Below are positions 1 through 8,139 of a stretch of 58,461 nucleotides of DNA, piece by piece. Both the position numbers and the translations under genes were made by a program. The DNA comes from Eubacteriales Family XIII. Incertae Sedis bacterium (GTDB lineage Bacteria; Bacillota; Clostridia; Peptostreptococcales; Anaerovoracaceae), in assembly GCA_031266025.1 (NCBI GenBank), contig JAISBV010000054.1, positions 1 through 58,461 of the forward strand, read 5' to 3'. The notes beneath the pieces were generated by a model. It was not told where the DNA came from, did not search any database, and saw only the letters and a list, made by a program, of their open reading frames with translations. Every line of letters begins with the position of its first letter. Position 1 is the first letter of the stretch.

Positions 1-204
1 GCGGACAGCCCGAGAACAAGCGGCGGCTTTGACGCCTATGACGACGCGGGCGACGTGTCGGCCTGGGCCGAAGAAGCGATGGCTTGGGCCGTTGAAAGCG
101 GTCTGATCACGGGCCGCACAGAGACGACGCTCGCGCCCTCGGGCACGGCTACGCGCGCAGAAGCCGCCGCGATGCTGCAGCGCTATCTCGAAAAGGCGGT
201 ATAG
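1..204 (+). CDS. SLH-domain surface protein, C-terminal fragment
   Basis: Frame 1 is open from the window edge to a TAG at 202-204 and gives the last 67 residues of a protein whose start lies outside. The peptide contains the pattern of an S-layer homology domain: Asp-x-x-x-x-x-x-Trp-Ala then ALA-type helix, 'GLITG' and the closing 'TRAEAAAMLQRYLE'. SLH domains bind pyruvylated secondary cell-wall polymer and anchor exported proteins to Gram-positive walls. The domain is at the extreme C-terminus, the usual place. What the missing N-terminal part does cannot be seen. Confidence 0.85.
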   Translation, partial: ADSPRTSGGFDAYDDAGDVSAWAEEAMAWAVESGLITGRTETTLAPSGTATRAEAAAMLQRYLEKAV

Positions 205-214
205 AGGTATCGAA

Positions 215-979
215 ATGCCGGAGCAAAGCGATTTGATCACGGAAGAAGCTTTACGTCTTCGCACGGAGCAGGCGAGTGATGATGAATACACCTTGTTGCT
301 TCGCGTCATTGCCACATGGGAGTTGTCAAGCTTCGTTCCCGCGAAAAAACAGAGGAAAACGGCTTTGAAATCTCTCGCCGCCGCCTTTGGCGGCAGGGAG
401 TCCGCGCGGCGAGCCGCCGAGCTGCTGCTTGAGTCGGAACAGTCGGCCGAATGTCCGGAAAGTTCCGTAGAAAATTGCGACTGTACCGCGCGTTTGCGGC
501 GCTTGGCGGCCAAGCTCGGCAGAACGCCGCTGCGCGCCGAGGTTTCGGAACCGGATATGGTGCATATACAGCGCTGTCACGGCGGATGGCGAAACGCGTT
601 GGCCCTTGCGAATTTGAAAGCATTGGAGGGGGACGCGCTCGAAAAGGCCCTGCACGGCTATATGCTCGCAAACGCGTCGCCGGATTTTCTCGGCGATGAT
701 ATCAAAAATAAACTGAGCGAAGCGGACGTGCGCGAGCTTCTGCGCATCTGTGATATGGCAAGGTCTATGGGACGCGCGCCTGTGAGGGGCGATATACCGG
801 AGAAGTTTTTTCACAGTATAAACAGCAGCTGCGGTTCTTGGCGCGCGGTTATGGTTCACATGGGCCTTTCGCCGCTTGACAAGAAAACAGACAGGAAGCT
901 TTCGCGCAAGGTCTTGAGAAGGAGGGCAAGCAAGAAAAAAAAGGAAGGCAATACGCCGTTTGGCACGGACAAACTTTAG
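215..979 (+). CDS. Protein with two homing-endonuclease-associated (HNH_repeat) motifs, function unknown
   Basis: 254 residues, start ATG preceded by GAGG six bases upstream, 10 bp after the SLH gene. Two copies of a ~45-residue motif are visible, around residues 90-135 ('LAAKLGRTPLRAEV...GGWRNALALANL') and 172-218 ('MARSMGRAPVRGDI...CGSWRAVMVHMGL'). The order helix, Gly-Arg-x-Pro, then Gly-x-Trp-x-Ala-Leu near the end matches the homing endonuclease associated repeat family, thought to be a DNA-binding unit. The last 35 residues are very rich in Lys and Arg. No HNH or GIY nuclease motif is present, so this is more likely a stand-alone DNA-binding protein than a nuclease. Function is not known to me. 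Confidence 0.6.
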   Translation: MPEQSDLITEEALRLRTEQASDDEYTLLLRVIATWELSSFVPAKKQRKTALKSLAAAFGGRESARRAAELLLESEQSAECPESSVENCDCTARLRRLAAKLGRTPLRAEVSEPDMVHIQRCHGGWRNALALANLKALEGDALEKALHGYMLANASPDFLGDDIKNKLSEADVRELLRICDMARSMGRAPVRGDIPEKFFHSINSSCGSWRAVMVHMGLSPLDKKTDRKLSRKVLRRRASKKKKEGNTPFGTDKL

Positions 980-1017
980 TTTTTCGCCGGAATACTTTCA
1001 TCAAATGGCAAATCCAT

Positions 1018-1168
1018 GATATAATAACCGCGTAGATCGCGGTTATTATACTTTTAAATGCCGTACGATTTTTTCGCCTGACGGCGAAAACGCACATGGC
1101 GGATTATACCATAAAACGCTTCGCTGTTTATGGTATAATTAACCGCGATCTATGCGGTTCATTATACT
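1018..1168. repeat. Palindromic intergenic element with hairpin ends
   Basis: The 200-bp gap between the HNH-repeat gene and the sensor kinase is filled by inverted repeats. A perfect 13-bp stem with a 5-base loop lies at 1020-1050. A second stem (1105-1137) has arms TATACCATAAA and TTTATGGTATA. A near-copy of the first hairpin is at 1136-1167 with its loop inverted (TAGAT against ATCTAT). The left and right units also match each other as inverted repeats, so the whole block is nearly symmetrical around about 1095. Nothing coding is seen inside. It may be a miniature mobile element or a structured leader of the kinase mRNA. Confidence 0.55.
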
Positions 1169-1217
1169 TTTGAGCTTAAAAGAGAGGAATGGGATTGCGG
1201 GAATGAGGTTGAGCTAT

Positions 1218-4136
1218 ATGAAGAAATGCGTATGCGCGGTATTAATTCTTGCGCTGACAGCCGGGGGAACATCCTGCGGCGCCGCAACTTCCGGCGGCGG
1301 CAATGAAGCGCCCGTGACTTATACGGATTTTCGTGATATTCCCGGTGTGACGGCGGAAGAAGTACAGGCCATTGAAGCTCTGACCGTTAAATACAAGGAC
1401 AGAGGATTTTCCTACGGAACGTTTTCAAGTACGGAATCCTTTAGAAAACAGGATGGGACGGTCGGCGGATACAGCGCGTTGTTTTGCGATTGGATGAGCC
1501 GATTGTTCGGTATCAAGTTCACTCCCGAAACATATGAATGGGACGTGCTGTACAACGGCGTATCGACCGGCCTGATAGATTTCACAGGGGAATTGACAGC
1601 CACGCCGGAGCGGCGTGAAACGCTCTTCATGTCAAGACCCTTTGTAGAACGCGCGATTGTGGCCTTTCGGCAGAATGACAGTCTTAGTTTTGAGGAAATA
1701 ATGAAAACGCGCCCGTTAAAGTTTGGTTTTTTGGCGGGTTCCAATACCGCGGAGCTTATTCTTGATTCTTCGCCGTACAACATAATCCCTGTTTACGGAG
1801 ATTCTCTTGAGAGCACAGCCGCTTTGATTTCATCGGGCGAAGCGGACGCGTTTTTGGCCGAAGAGCACGGTGAAGCAAATATGCCCGAAGGATGGCGCAT
1901 AGAGAAGATATTTCCCATAGTTTATTCCCCGTCGTCATTTTCCGCGGGGCGGGAAGAATTAGCCCCAATAGTGTCTGTCTTGGATAAGTATTTGGCCGCG
2001 GGAGGTATGGAATACCTGCTGACGCTCTACAACATGGGTCATGAGGATTATTACAAGAGCACCCTTTACGCGAAGTTTACCGAAGCGGAAAAAGCGTATC
2101 TGAAGAGACGCGCCGAAACCGAAATTCCGGTCAAGCTGATTGCCGAATCCGATAACTATCCGTCCTGTTTTTACAACGCCAAAGAAAAACAGTGGCAGGG
2201 TATCAGCATAGACGTATTGGATAAAATATGCGATTTGACCGGATTACGGTATGAAATTGTCAGCAATACGAATTCCGGGTGGGACGATAATATCATCGGT
2301 TTGGAACGCGGCGACGCGGCCATGATTACGGAGCTCTTGCAGTCCGACGAACGGAAAAGCAGATTCCTGTGGGCGGACGCGCCGTATGCCGACGACTATT
2401 TTGCGCTGCTTTCCTTGATAGATACGCCTGACGTCTCCGTTAATCAAGTATTGTATTCCCGTATCGGCATAGTAACAGGAAGCGCGCATGAAGATTTTTT
2501 CAACAAGTGGTTTCCCGAGCACAGCCATCTTATTCAATGCGCCGGTACTGACGACGCGTTACGGAAACTGAAAACAGGCGAGATTGATTTATTGATGGCG
2601 TCGCGCAATACACTGCTGAGCACCAGCAACTATATGGAAGACCCCGGCTTCAAGATTAATTTGGCGTTTTCATTCTACTACGGCTCATATTTTGGATTCA
2701 ACAAGGATGAGACGCTGCTTAGGTCTATAGTCGGCAAAGCGCAGGCTTATGTGGATACCGTTACAATAGCCGAACGGTGGAAGCAGCGTATTTTCGATTA
2801 CAGCGGAACTATGGCGCAGCAACAGTCCGTGTTTTTGCTTGGCCTGTCCTTGATGCTTGCGGCTATCATCGCGCTGCTGATTTTCATAATAAGCCGCAGA
2901 AAACGGGCGAATACAATATTGGAAACAACAGTCAGGGAGCGCACGGCGGCCTTGGAAGTTCAGACGGAGGCGGCGGAGGCGGCGGCGAAAGCCAAGAGCG
3001 ATTTCCTGTCCAATATGAGCCATGAGATAAGGACGCCCCTCAACGCAATCATAGGTATGACGGAGATTGCGGAAAAAGCCGCGGATATTTCTCAAATGCG
3101 ATCCTGCAACACACGTGTAAAAGATGCTTCAAGGTATTTATTGGGACTCGTTACGGATATACTTGATATGTCGAAAATCGAGGCCGGCAAGATGGAATTG
3201 TATCCGCAGCCGTTTTCTCTTCCCGCGATCCTTGAGCAAGTCAAGGATATGTTCTTGCCCCGCTGTCGGAGCAAAAACATTGATTTTGGACTGATCTGTG
3301 ACGATGTTCCGCAATTTATAAATTCAGACGGACAGCGTATTTTGCAGGTGCTTACGAATCTGCTCTCCAACGCCGTGAAGTTTACGCCGGAGAACGGGCG
3401 CATTGATTTCACCGCCCGTCAAATAGGTGAGACGGACGGGGAGGGCGTCGCCGCGTTGGAGTTTTCCGTGCGGGATACAGGTATAGGCATGAGCGACGAA
3501 CAGCAGGAAAACCTGTTTCAGGCTTTTCAGCAGGGGGATAACAGCATTTCGGCAAGGTACGGCGGCACAGGTCTTGGACTGGCGATTTCAAAACGCATTG
3601 TAAGTATGTTGGGCGGGGATATTCACGTAAGCTCGGCGCCCGGCAAAGGTTCCGCGTTTACGGTTACTGTTCCGGCGCAAGTTTGCGAAGCGTCGGAATG
3701 CGCCGGTAAAGACGATGTGTCCCCCGAAAATTATAACTTTGAAGGTAAAACGCTCTTGTTGGTGGAAGATGTAGAGATAAATCGCGAAATCATTTTAACG
3801 CTTTTGGCGCCGAGCGGCATACGCATCATTGAAGCTGAGAATGGGGACGACGCGGTCAAAAAGTTCGGGCAGTTTTCGTCGGAAACAGATATCGTTTTTA
3901 TGGATATAAAAATGCCCGTTATGGACGGCTTTGAAGCTACCGGCGCTATTCGGGCGAGCGGATTGCCCGGCGCCGACTCTGTTCCCATTATTGCCTTGAC
4001 AGCCAACGCGTTCCAAGAGGATATCGACCGGGCGCGCACAGCCGGAATGAATGATCATCTCAGTAAGCCTATAGATATCGAAAAGGTATTTGCTGTGATG
4101 AGCAAATACCTTTTACGGTCAGGCGCCACGCGCTGA
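1218..4136 (+). CDS. Hybrid sensor histidine kinase with two extracellular substrate-binding domains
   Basis: 972 residues from the ATG at 1218 (GAGG nine bases upstream); an in-frame ATG at 1152 would add 22 residues ahead of what looks like a signal peptide (MKKC..., hydrophobic core, Cys near residue 22 in a poor lipobox). Two bacterial type-3 solute-binding domains in tandem occupy about residues 35-280 and 295-530. A membrane helix follows at roughly 540-562, then HisKA with 'SNMSHEIRTPLNAIIGM' (phospho-His about 602), the N-box 'NLLSNAVKF', G-boxes 'DTGIGM' and 'GGTGLGLAIS', and a C-terminal receiver with phospho-Asp about 896 in 'VFMDIKMPVMDG'. This is the BvgS/EvgS layout. The substrate sensed is unknown and no response regulator gene is adjacent. 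Confidence 0.9.
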   Translation: MKKCVCAVLILALTAGGTSCGAATSGGGNEAPVTYTDFRDIPGVTAEEVQAIEALTVKYKDRGFSYGTFSSTESFRKQDGTVGGYSALFCDWMSRLFGIKFTPETYEWDVLYNGVSTGLIDFTGELTATPERRETLFMSRPFVERAIVAFRQNDSLSFEEIMKTRPLKFGFLAGSNTAELILDSSPYNIIPVYGDSLESTAALISSGEADAFLAEEHGEANMPEGWRIEKIFPIVYSPSSFSAGREELAPIVSVLDKYLAAGGMEYLLTLYNMGHEDYYKSTLYAKFTEAEKAYLKRRAETEIPVKLIAESDNYPSCFYNAKEKQWQGISIDVLDKICDLTGLRYEIVSNTNSGWDDNIIGLERGDAAMITELLQSDERKSRFLWADAPYADDYFALLSLIDTPDVSVNQVLYSRIGIVTGSAHEDFFNKWFPEHSHLIQCAGTDDALRKLKTGEIDLLMASRNTLLSTSNYMEDPGFKINLAFSFYYGSYFGFNKDETLLRSIVGKAQAYVDTVTIAERWKQRIFDYSGTMAQQQSVFLLGLSLMLAAIIALLIFIISRRKRANTILETTVRERTAALEVQTEAAEAAAKAKSDFLSNMSHEIRTPLNAIIGMTEIAEKAADISQMRSCNTRVKDASRYLLGLVTDILDMSKIEAGKMELYPQPFSLPAILEQVKDMFLPRCRSKNIDFGLICDDVPQFINSDGQRILQVLTNLLSNAVKFTPENGRIDFTARQIGETDGEGVAALEFSVRDTGIGMSDEQQENLFQAFQQGDNSISARYGGTGLGLAISKRIVSMLGGDIHVSSAPGKGSAFTVTVPAQVCEASECAGKDDVSPENYNFEGKTLLLVEDVEINREIILTLLAPSGIRIIEAENGDDAVKKFGQFSSETDIVFMDIKMPVMDGFEATGAIRASGLPGADSVPIIALTANAFQEDIDRARTAGMNDHLSKPIDIEKVFAVMSKYLLRSGATR

Positions 4137-4166
4137 AGCGCTGCGCCCGGCGTTAAAGGACGTAAC

Positions 4167-4200
4167 TAAAAAAAGCATTGCCTAATTAGCAATGCTTTCC
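4167..4200 (-). terminator. Rho-independent terminator of the tRNA-Ala (and probably cadA) transcript
   Basis: A 9-bp stem (AAGCATTGC, 4173-4181, with GCAATGCTT, 4189-4197) and 7-base loop is followed on the minus strand by seven T. It lies directly behind the tRNA. Read on the plus strand it lacks a T tract, so it should act mainly on minus-strand transcripts. Confidence 0.85.
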
Positions 4201-4205
4201 AAAAA

Positions 4206-4281
4206 TGGTGGAGAATAGGGGGATCGAACCCCTGACCTCGTGATTGCGAACCACGCGCTCTCCCGGCTGAGCTAATTCCCC
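4206..4281 (-). tRNA. tRNA-Ala (anticodon CGC)
   Basis: 76 nt including an encoded CCA end. On the minus strand the acceptor stem is GGGGAAT paired with ATTCTCC, with the G3-U70 wobble pair that identifies alanine tRNAs. The D arm has AGCTCAG...GAGAGC, the anticodon loop is TTCGCAA, giving anticodon CGC, and the T loop is TTCGATC. It reads GCG, a codon used heavily by the genes around it. Promoter and terminator are both visible. Confidence 0.97.
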
Positions 4282-4311
4282 AAGCTGAATGACGTTCTTT
4301 TACCGAACATT

Positions 4312-4341
4312 ATTATACAGTATAGGGCGCCGGGTATGCAA
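4312..4341 (-). promoter_or_regulatory. Promoter of tRNA-Ala
   Basis: On the minus strand TTGCAT (4336-4341) and TATAAT (4312-4317) are separated by 18 bp and lie about 31 bp before the mature tRNA 5' end. The -10 box is perfect. Confidence 0.7.
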
Positions 4342-4361
4342 GCGTTTTTTTGGCGCGTCAG

Positions 4362-6491
4362 TCAATCGGGCGTTCTCATGGCTCGCATGGCGTTGAGCAC
4401 AGCGATCAGCGCCACGCCCACATCTCCGAATACGGCCGCCCACATCGTCGCCAAGCCGAGCGCGCCGAGCACGAGGATCACGGCTTTTACGCTCAAAGCG
4501 AATACGATATTCTGCCAAACGATAACCCTTGTTTTTTTCGCGATGCGGATTGCGTCAGCCACCTTTGACGGTTCATCCGTCATAAGTACCACATCGGCCG
4601 CCTCTATCGCCGCGTCGGAACCTACGCCGCCCATAGCGACGCCTATGTCCGCGCGCGCCAACACGGGCGCGTCGTTGATTCCGTCGCCCACGAACACCAA
4701 CTTGCCCTTGCCGGATATCCTCCCGGCAAACTCCTCCAATTTCTCCACTTTCATATGCGGAAGCAACTCGGCGCACACCGTATCAAGGCCCAATTCACAG
4801 CCGATTTTTTCAGCCGCGCCGCGCGAATCTCCCGTGAACATGGCTATAGATTTAACGCCGGCATTCTTGAGTTCCGCTATAGCCTGCTTGCTGTCTTGCT
4901 TCACTGTGTCGGAAATGACGATATACCCGGCGAACACGCCGTCAACCGCCATATATATGATGCTGCCCAAGACGTCCGGTTTTTCGCAGACTATATTCGA
5001 CGCATACATCAGCTTGTCGTTTCCGGCCAAAATTGTCCGGTCTCCCATGCGGACGCGGACGCCGTGACCCGCGATCTCCTCGCAGTCCGTGACGCTCTCG
5101 TTTATTATGGGCTTTCCGTACGCTCTTTGAACTGACAGCGCGATCGGATGGTTTGAGCCCGCTTCCGCGTGAGCGGCCAATTCAAGCAGCTCTTCACGTG
5201 AAAAGCCGTTAGCGGTAACGATTTCCGTCACGGAAAAGACTCCGCGCGTCAGCGTGCCCGTTTTATCGAATATGACTGTGTCTACATTGTGCAGCGCGTC
5301 AAGGAAGTTGCTGCCTTTGACCAGTATTCCTCTGCGGGACGCGCCGCCGATGCCGCCGAAAAAGCTCAGCGGAATAGAGATCACGAGCGCGCAGGGGCAT
5401 GAAACGACCAGGAACACCAATGCGCGATTCAGCCAATCGGCGAACGCAGCGCCCTGTATGAAGATCGGCGGAACAACGGCCAACGCGACGGCCGCGAACA
5501 CGACGGCGGGCGTATAGCAGCGAGCGAACCTTGTTATGAAATTTTCCACGGGCGCCTTCGCGGCGCTCGCGTTCTGCACGAGATCGAGAATTTTGGAGAC
5601 GGTGGATTCTCCGAATCCCTTCATGACCTCGATTGTCAGCAAGCCGTTTTTGTTGATGGAGCCCGAAAGGACTTCGCTGCCGGCTTCGACGTCGCGCGGC
5701 AGGGATTCCCCCGTCAGCGCGGATGTGTCAAGGGCGGATCTGCCCGCCCGCACAATACCGTCAAGAGGGATTCTTTCACCGGGCTTCACTATGATCATAT
5801 CGCCCACGCCGACTTCTTCCGGCGAAACGCGCCTTATATCGTCGCCGAGCTTCAGATTCGCGAAATCCGGACGAATGTCCATAAGAGCCGTGATGGACTT
5901 TCGGCTGCGTCCCACGGCATACTGTTGGAACGCCTCGCCTATTTGATAAAACAGCATTACGGCCACGCCCTCCGGGTACTCGCCTATAGAGAACGCGCCG
6001 ACGGTGGCGACGCTCATCAGAAAGTTTTCGTCGAATACCTGTCCTTTGGCGATATTCTTCATGGCGCGCCAAATCACATCGCCGCCTATAAGCAAATAAC
6101 TTGCCAAGAAGACCGCGATTTCGATCTGCCAAACAAATTCGAAAGCGAGTCCGGCGGCAAACAGAACCGCGCCGGCGCCCATACGCGCGCGGGCGAGCCA
6201 AAGCCTTTGCCCGTTTTCATTTTCCTCATCCTTGCCGGGAAGAGCGGCGCCCCTTTCTCTCACTACTATGAACGGCTCCGTGTCCCGCGCGATAGAGCGT
6301 ATATCGGCCGTGACGCCGTTTCGCGCGGCGCTTTCACTGATTTCCATCGTGAGCCGCTGCCCGGCGAAGTCGATCACTGCGGACTTTACGCCCGAAAGCG
6401 CGCCCGCGTCTTTTTCTATCTTCGCCGCGCAGACCGGGCAGCACAACCCTTCAAGAATAAATTCCTTTTTGATTACGGCGTCCATTTTCAC
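4362..6491 (-). CDS. cadA: Heavy-metal translocating P-type ATPase (Cd/Zn/Pb exporter type)
   Basis: 709 residues from GTG at 6491; ATG at 6485 is an alternative, with GAAAGGA upstream serving either. It pumps soft divalent metals out of the cytoplasm using ATP. Visible motifs in order: an N-terminal metal-binding domain with Cys-Pro-Val-Cys at 18-21, a phosphatase (A-domain) 'TGES', the membrane metal site 'SCPCALV', the phosphorylation motif 'DKTGTLT' (Asp about 409), and the hinge 'GDGINDAPVL'. The Cys-Pro-Cys site with a single N-terminal domain fits the Zn/Cd/Pb (P1B-2) group better than copper pumps. It lies 78 bp behind an ArsR/CadC regulator in the same orientation. Confidence 0.92.
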   Translation of the reverse strand: MKMDAVIKKEFILEGLCCPVCAAKIEKDAGALSGVKSAVIDFAGQRLTMEISESAARNGVTADIRSIARDTEPFIVVRERGAALPGKDEENENGQRLWLARARMGAGAVLFAAGLAFEFVWQIEIAVFLASYLLIGGDVIWRAMKNIAKGQVFDENFLMSVATVGAFSIGEYPEGVAVMLFYQIGEAFQQYAVGRSRKSITALMDIRPDFANLKLGDDIRRVSPEEVGVGDMIIVKPGERIPLDGIVRAGRSALDTSALTGESLPRDVEAGSEVLSGSINKNGLLTIEVMKGFGESTVSKILDLVQNASAAKAPVENFITRFARCYTPAVVFAAVALAVVPPIFIQGAAFADWLNRALVFLVVSCPCALVISIPLSFFGGIGGASRRGILVKGSNFLDALHNVDTVIFDKTGTLTRGVFSVTEIVTANGFSREELLELAAHAEAGSNHPIALSVQRAYGKPIINESVTDCEEIAGHGVRVRMGDRTILAGNDKLMYASNIVCEKPDVLGSIIYMAVDGVFAGYIVISDTVKQDSKQAIAELKNAGVKSIAMFTGDSRGAAEKIGCELGLDTVCAELLPHMKVEKLEEFAGRISGKGKLVFVGDGINDAPVLARADIGVAMGGVGSDAAIEAADVVLMTDEPSKVADAIRIAKKTRVIVWQNIVFALSVKAVILVLGALGLATMWAAVFGDVGVALIAVLNAMRAMRTPD

Positions 6492-6527
6492 GTTTTCCTT
6501 TCGGTAATCAATACTAAAAAATCATGA

Positions 6528-6551
6528 TTGAACAATTGATAACTCGTTCAA
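6528..6551. promoter_or_regulatory. Inverted repeat between cadC and cadA, possible second regulator site
   Basis: TTGAAC (6528-6533) and GTTCAA (6546-6551) form an inverted repeat with a 12-bp spacer. The half-site TTGAAC also occurs in the main operator ahead of cadC. It could be a second ArsR-family site or a weak intercistronic hairpin. Confidence 0.4.
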
Positions 6552-6569
6552 CCGAGCAGGTAAAATTTT

Positions 6570-6938
6570 TTACCTTTCGCATACATGCAGCAATCCCTGC
6601 GCGAATATATTCCCAACATGCTCGTCGTCCAATGAATAATAGACCACTTTGCCGTCCCTGCGGTATTTCACAAGCCGTGTCTGACGCAACGATCTGAGTT
6701 GATGCGATATGGCCGATTTCGTCATTCCGAGCAGCGCCGCGATATCGCAGACGCACATATCGGAGTGCTGCAATGCGCAGAGTATCCTTACGCGCGTCGA
6801 GTCGCCGAACACTTTAAAAAGATCGGCCAGATTCATAAGAATCTCATCGTCGGGCATCTTTTCCCGAACTTCGGCCACTACTTCCTCATGGATCACATTA
6901 CAGTCGCATCCAACGATTTCGGCAGCATTATTTCTCAT
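6570..6938 (-). CDS. cadC: ArsR/SmtB-family metal-sensing repressor, CadC type
   Basis: 122 residues; ATG preceded by AAGGAG at eight bases. A winged-helix repressor that should leave its operator when Cd, Pb or Zn binds. The family features are clear: N-terminal Cys11 and Cys13, then 'MCVCDIA' with Cys62 and Cys64 in the alpha-3 position, which together form the CadC soft-metal site; the recognition helix 'TKSAISHQLRSL'; and the C-terminal 'DDEH...H' stretch of the alpha-5 zinc site, also present in CadC and SmtB. An extra Cys120 lies near the C-terminus. The gene heads a two-gene operon with the exporter and its own promoter carries a strong palindrome. Confidence 0.9.
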   Translation of the reverse strand: MRNNAAEIVGCDCNVIHEEVVAEVREKMPDDEILMNLADLFKVFGDSTRVRILCALQHSDMCVCDIAALLGMTKSAISHQLRSLRQTRLVKYRRDGKVVYYSLDDEHVGNIFAQGLLHVCER

Positions 6939-6958
6939 AATTCAAACTCCTTCAACAA

Positions 6959-6982
6959 ACAGTTGAACATATGTACAACTGT
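6959..6982. promoter_or_regulatory. CadC/ArsR operator palindrome
   Basis: A 24-bp palindrome with outer arms ACAGTTG and CAACTGT around ACATATGT; only one internal base pair fails to match. It sits directly after the -10 box and covers the likely start of transcription, the usual repressor position, and resembles the TGAACA-TGTTCA style of ArsR-family operators. Confidence 0.75.
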
Positions 6983-7011
6983 ATTATATAACGCCCGCAT
7001 ACCCATGTCAA
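6983..7011 (-). promoter_or_regulatory. Promoter of cadC-cadA
   Basis: On the minus strand a perfect TTGACA (7006-7011) and perfect TATAAT (6983-6988) are 17 bp apart, both full consensus for the housekeeping sigma factor. Such a strong promoter fits a gene pair held off by a repressor. Confidence 0.88.
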
Positions 7012-7058
7012 GAGGCTTTTCTTAATTTATTTTGGTGAAACAGCTCGGAACGACAGCC

Positions 7059-7087
7059 TTGTTTGAGACCGATTCTTCCGGTATACT
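7059..7087 (+). promoter_or_regulatory. Probable promoter of the LysR gene
   Basis: TTGTTT (7059-7064) and TATACT (7082-7087) with a 17-bp spacer lie 70 bp before the likely start codon. Confidence 0.5.
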
Positions 7088-7156
7088 GTTATTGATATTG
7101 ACGTTTACGATCATTTTCCGAAAACGCTGCAGTCAGAGAAGGAGGAGGTGGTTTTC

Positions 7157-8105
7157 ATTAATATCGATTGGTTGAGATGTTACTATACGGTAATATCGAC
7201 GGGCAGTTTTTCTTCGGCGGCGGAAAAGCTCTATATGTCGCAGTCCACCGTCTCGAAAAACGTAATGTCCCTCGAGAAGGAGTTGGGCGTATCCCTTTTG
7301 AACCGAAACGGAAAATACTTTACCGTTTCGAAAAGCGGCAAACGTTTGATGAGGGATTTTCGTGAAATCCTCGAAGGTTACTCCCATACCCTTTCGACTG
7401 TTGAAGAAATTAAACTTGAGAAAAAAATTGGGGGGGGGGGAGCAATCTATTCATTTGGCCTGTATCCCCACCGTGGCGACTTACGGCGTAGTGGATACTA
7501 TAAAATACTTCACGCGACTGTATCCCAATATAAGGATTATGATGGAGGAAATGGAAGAGGATCGTTTGCTGTATGTGCTTGAAGCAAGGGATTGCGATCT
7601 TGCGTTTTGTTCGACTATCAACCTTGACAAGACATTGTTCGACACCGTGTTTTATTGCAGGGATAAGTTTATGATTGCCGTTTCTTTTGACAATCCCCTC
7701 GCGCAGAGGGAAAGCGTGTCGATATCGGATCTCCGGAACTTCAAATTGATATTCAACAGCAAAGAATCCTCTCTCTACGATATATGCAAGGACGCCTGTA
7801 TCAAGGCCGGATTTGAACCGAATATCCTGTTTACGACGTCGAGACCCGACTTGGCGTATGCGTATCTTTTTGATAAAACATACATCTATATGGGTATAGG
7901 GCATATCATGGAGGGGTTTGACCATGATTCGATAAATGTAATTCCCATCACGGACGGCCCGTCATTCGAGTATCATTTTGTTCGGCATCGAACGAGCGAA
8001 CTTACGCATGGGATAAAGAAATATCTCGAATTTGTGAGCGACAGAGGGGGTCTTTTTTTCGAACAGTCAAAGCCGTTGATAACATTGACGAACAAAACGA
8101 TGTGA
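7157..8105 (+). pseudogene. LysR-type regulator, frame broken at a G11 tract (possibly phase-variable)
   Basis: The N-terminal winged helix ('FSSAAEKLYMSQSTVSKNVMSLEKELG') is in one frame up to the G tract at 7430-7440; the whole effector domain continues in the next frame to a TGA at 8103-8105. Removing one G (11 to 10) joins them into one protein of about 315 residues, normal for LysR. As read, the product stops at 7582 after about 142 residues and would be a bare DNA-binding domain. The start is unusual: GGAGGAGG at 7141-7148 fits an ATT codon at 7157, which gives the classic LysR opening (M)NIDWLR; a GTG at 7148 would overlap the ribosome site. Both halves look intact and undecayed, which favours a reversible slip or a sequencing error over an old pseudogene. 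Confidence 0.8.
7430..7440 (+). repeat. Homopolymer tract of 11 G
   Basis: Eleven consecutive G, preceded by seven A at 7421-7427, lie inside the LysR reading frame at the joint between the DNA-binding and effector domains. It is the only mononucleotide run of this length that I noticed in the window. Confidence 0.95.
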
Positions 8106-8139
8106 CGATTTACTTTTAAAGGGTTTGAGCAATTACACC

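Noticed and set aside
4137-4166. Plus-strand terminator of the sensor kinase
   Set aside because: The hairpin at 4173-4197 has its T tract only on the minus strand.
7362-8105. Separate gene starting at the ATG at 7362
   Set aside because: The first 25 residues are an out-of-frame reading of the LysR hinge; the remainder is only the LysR effector domain, so it belongs to the upstream half.
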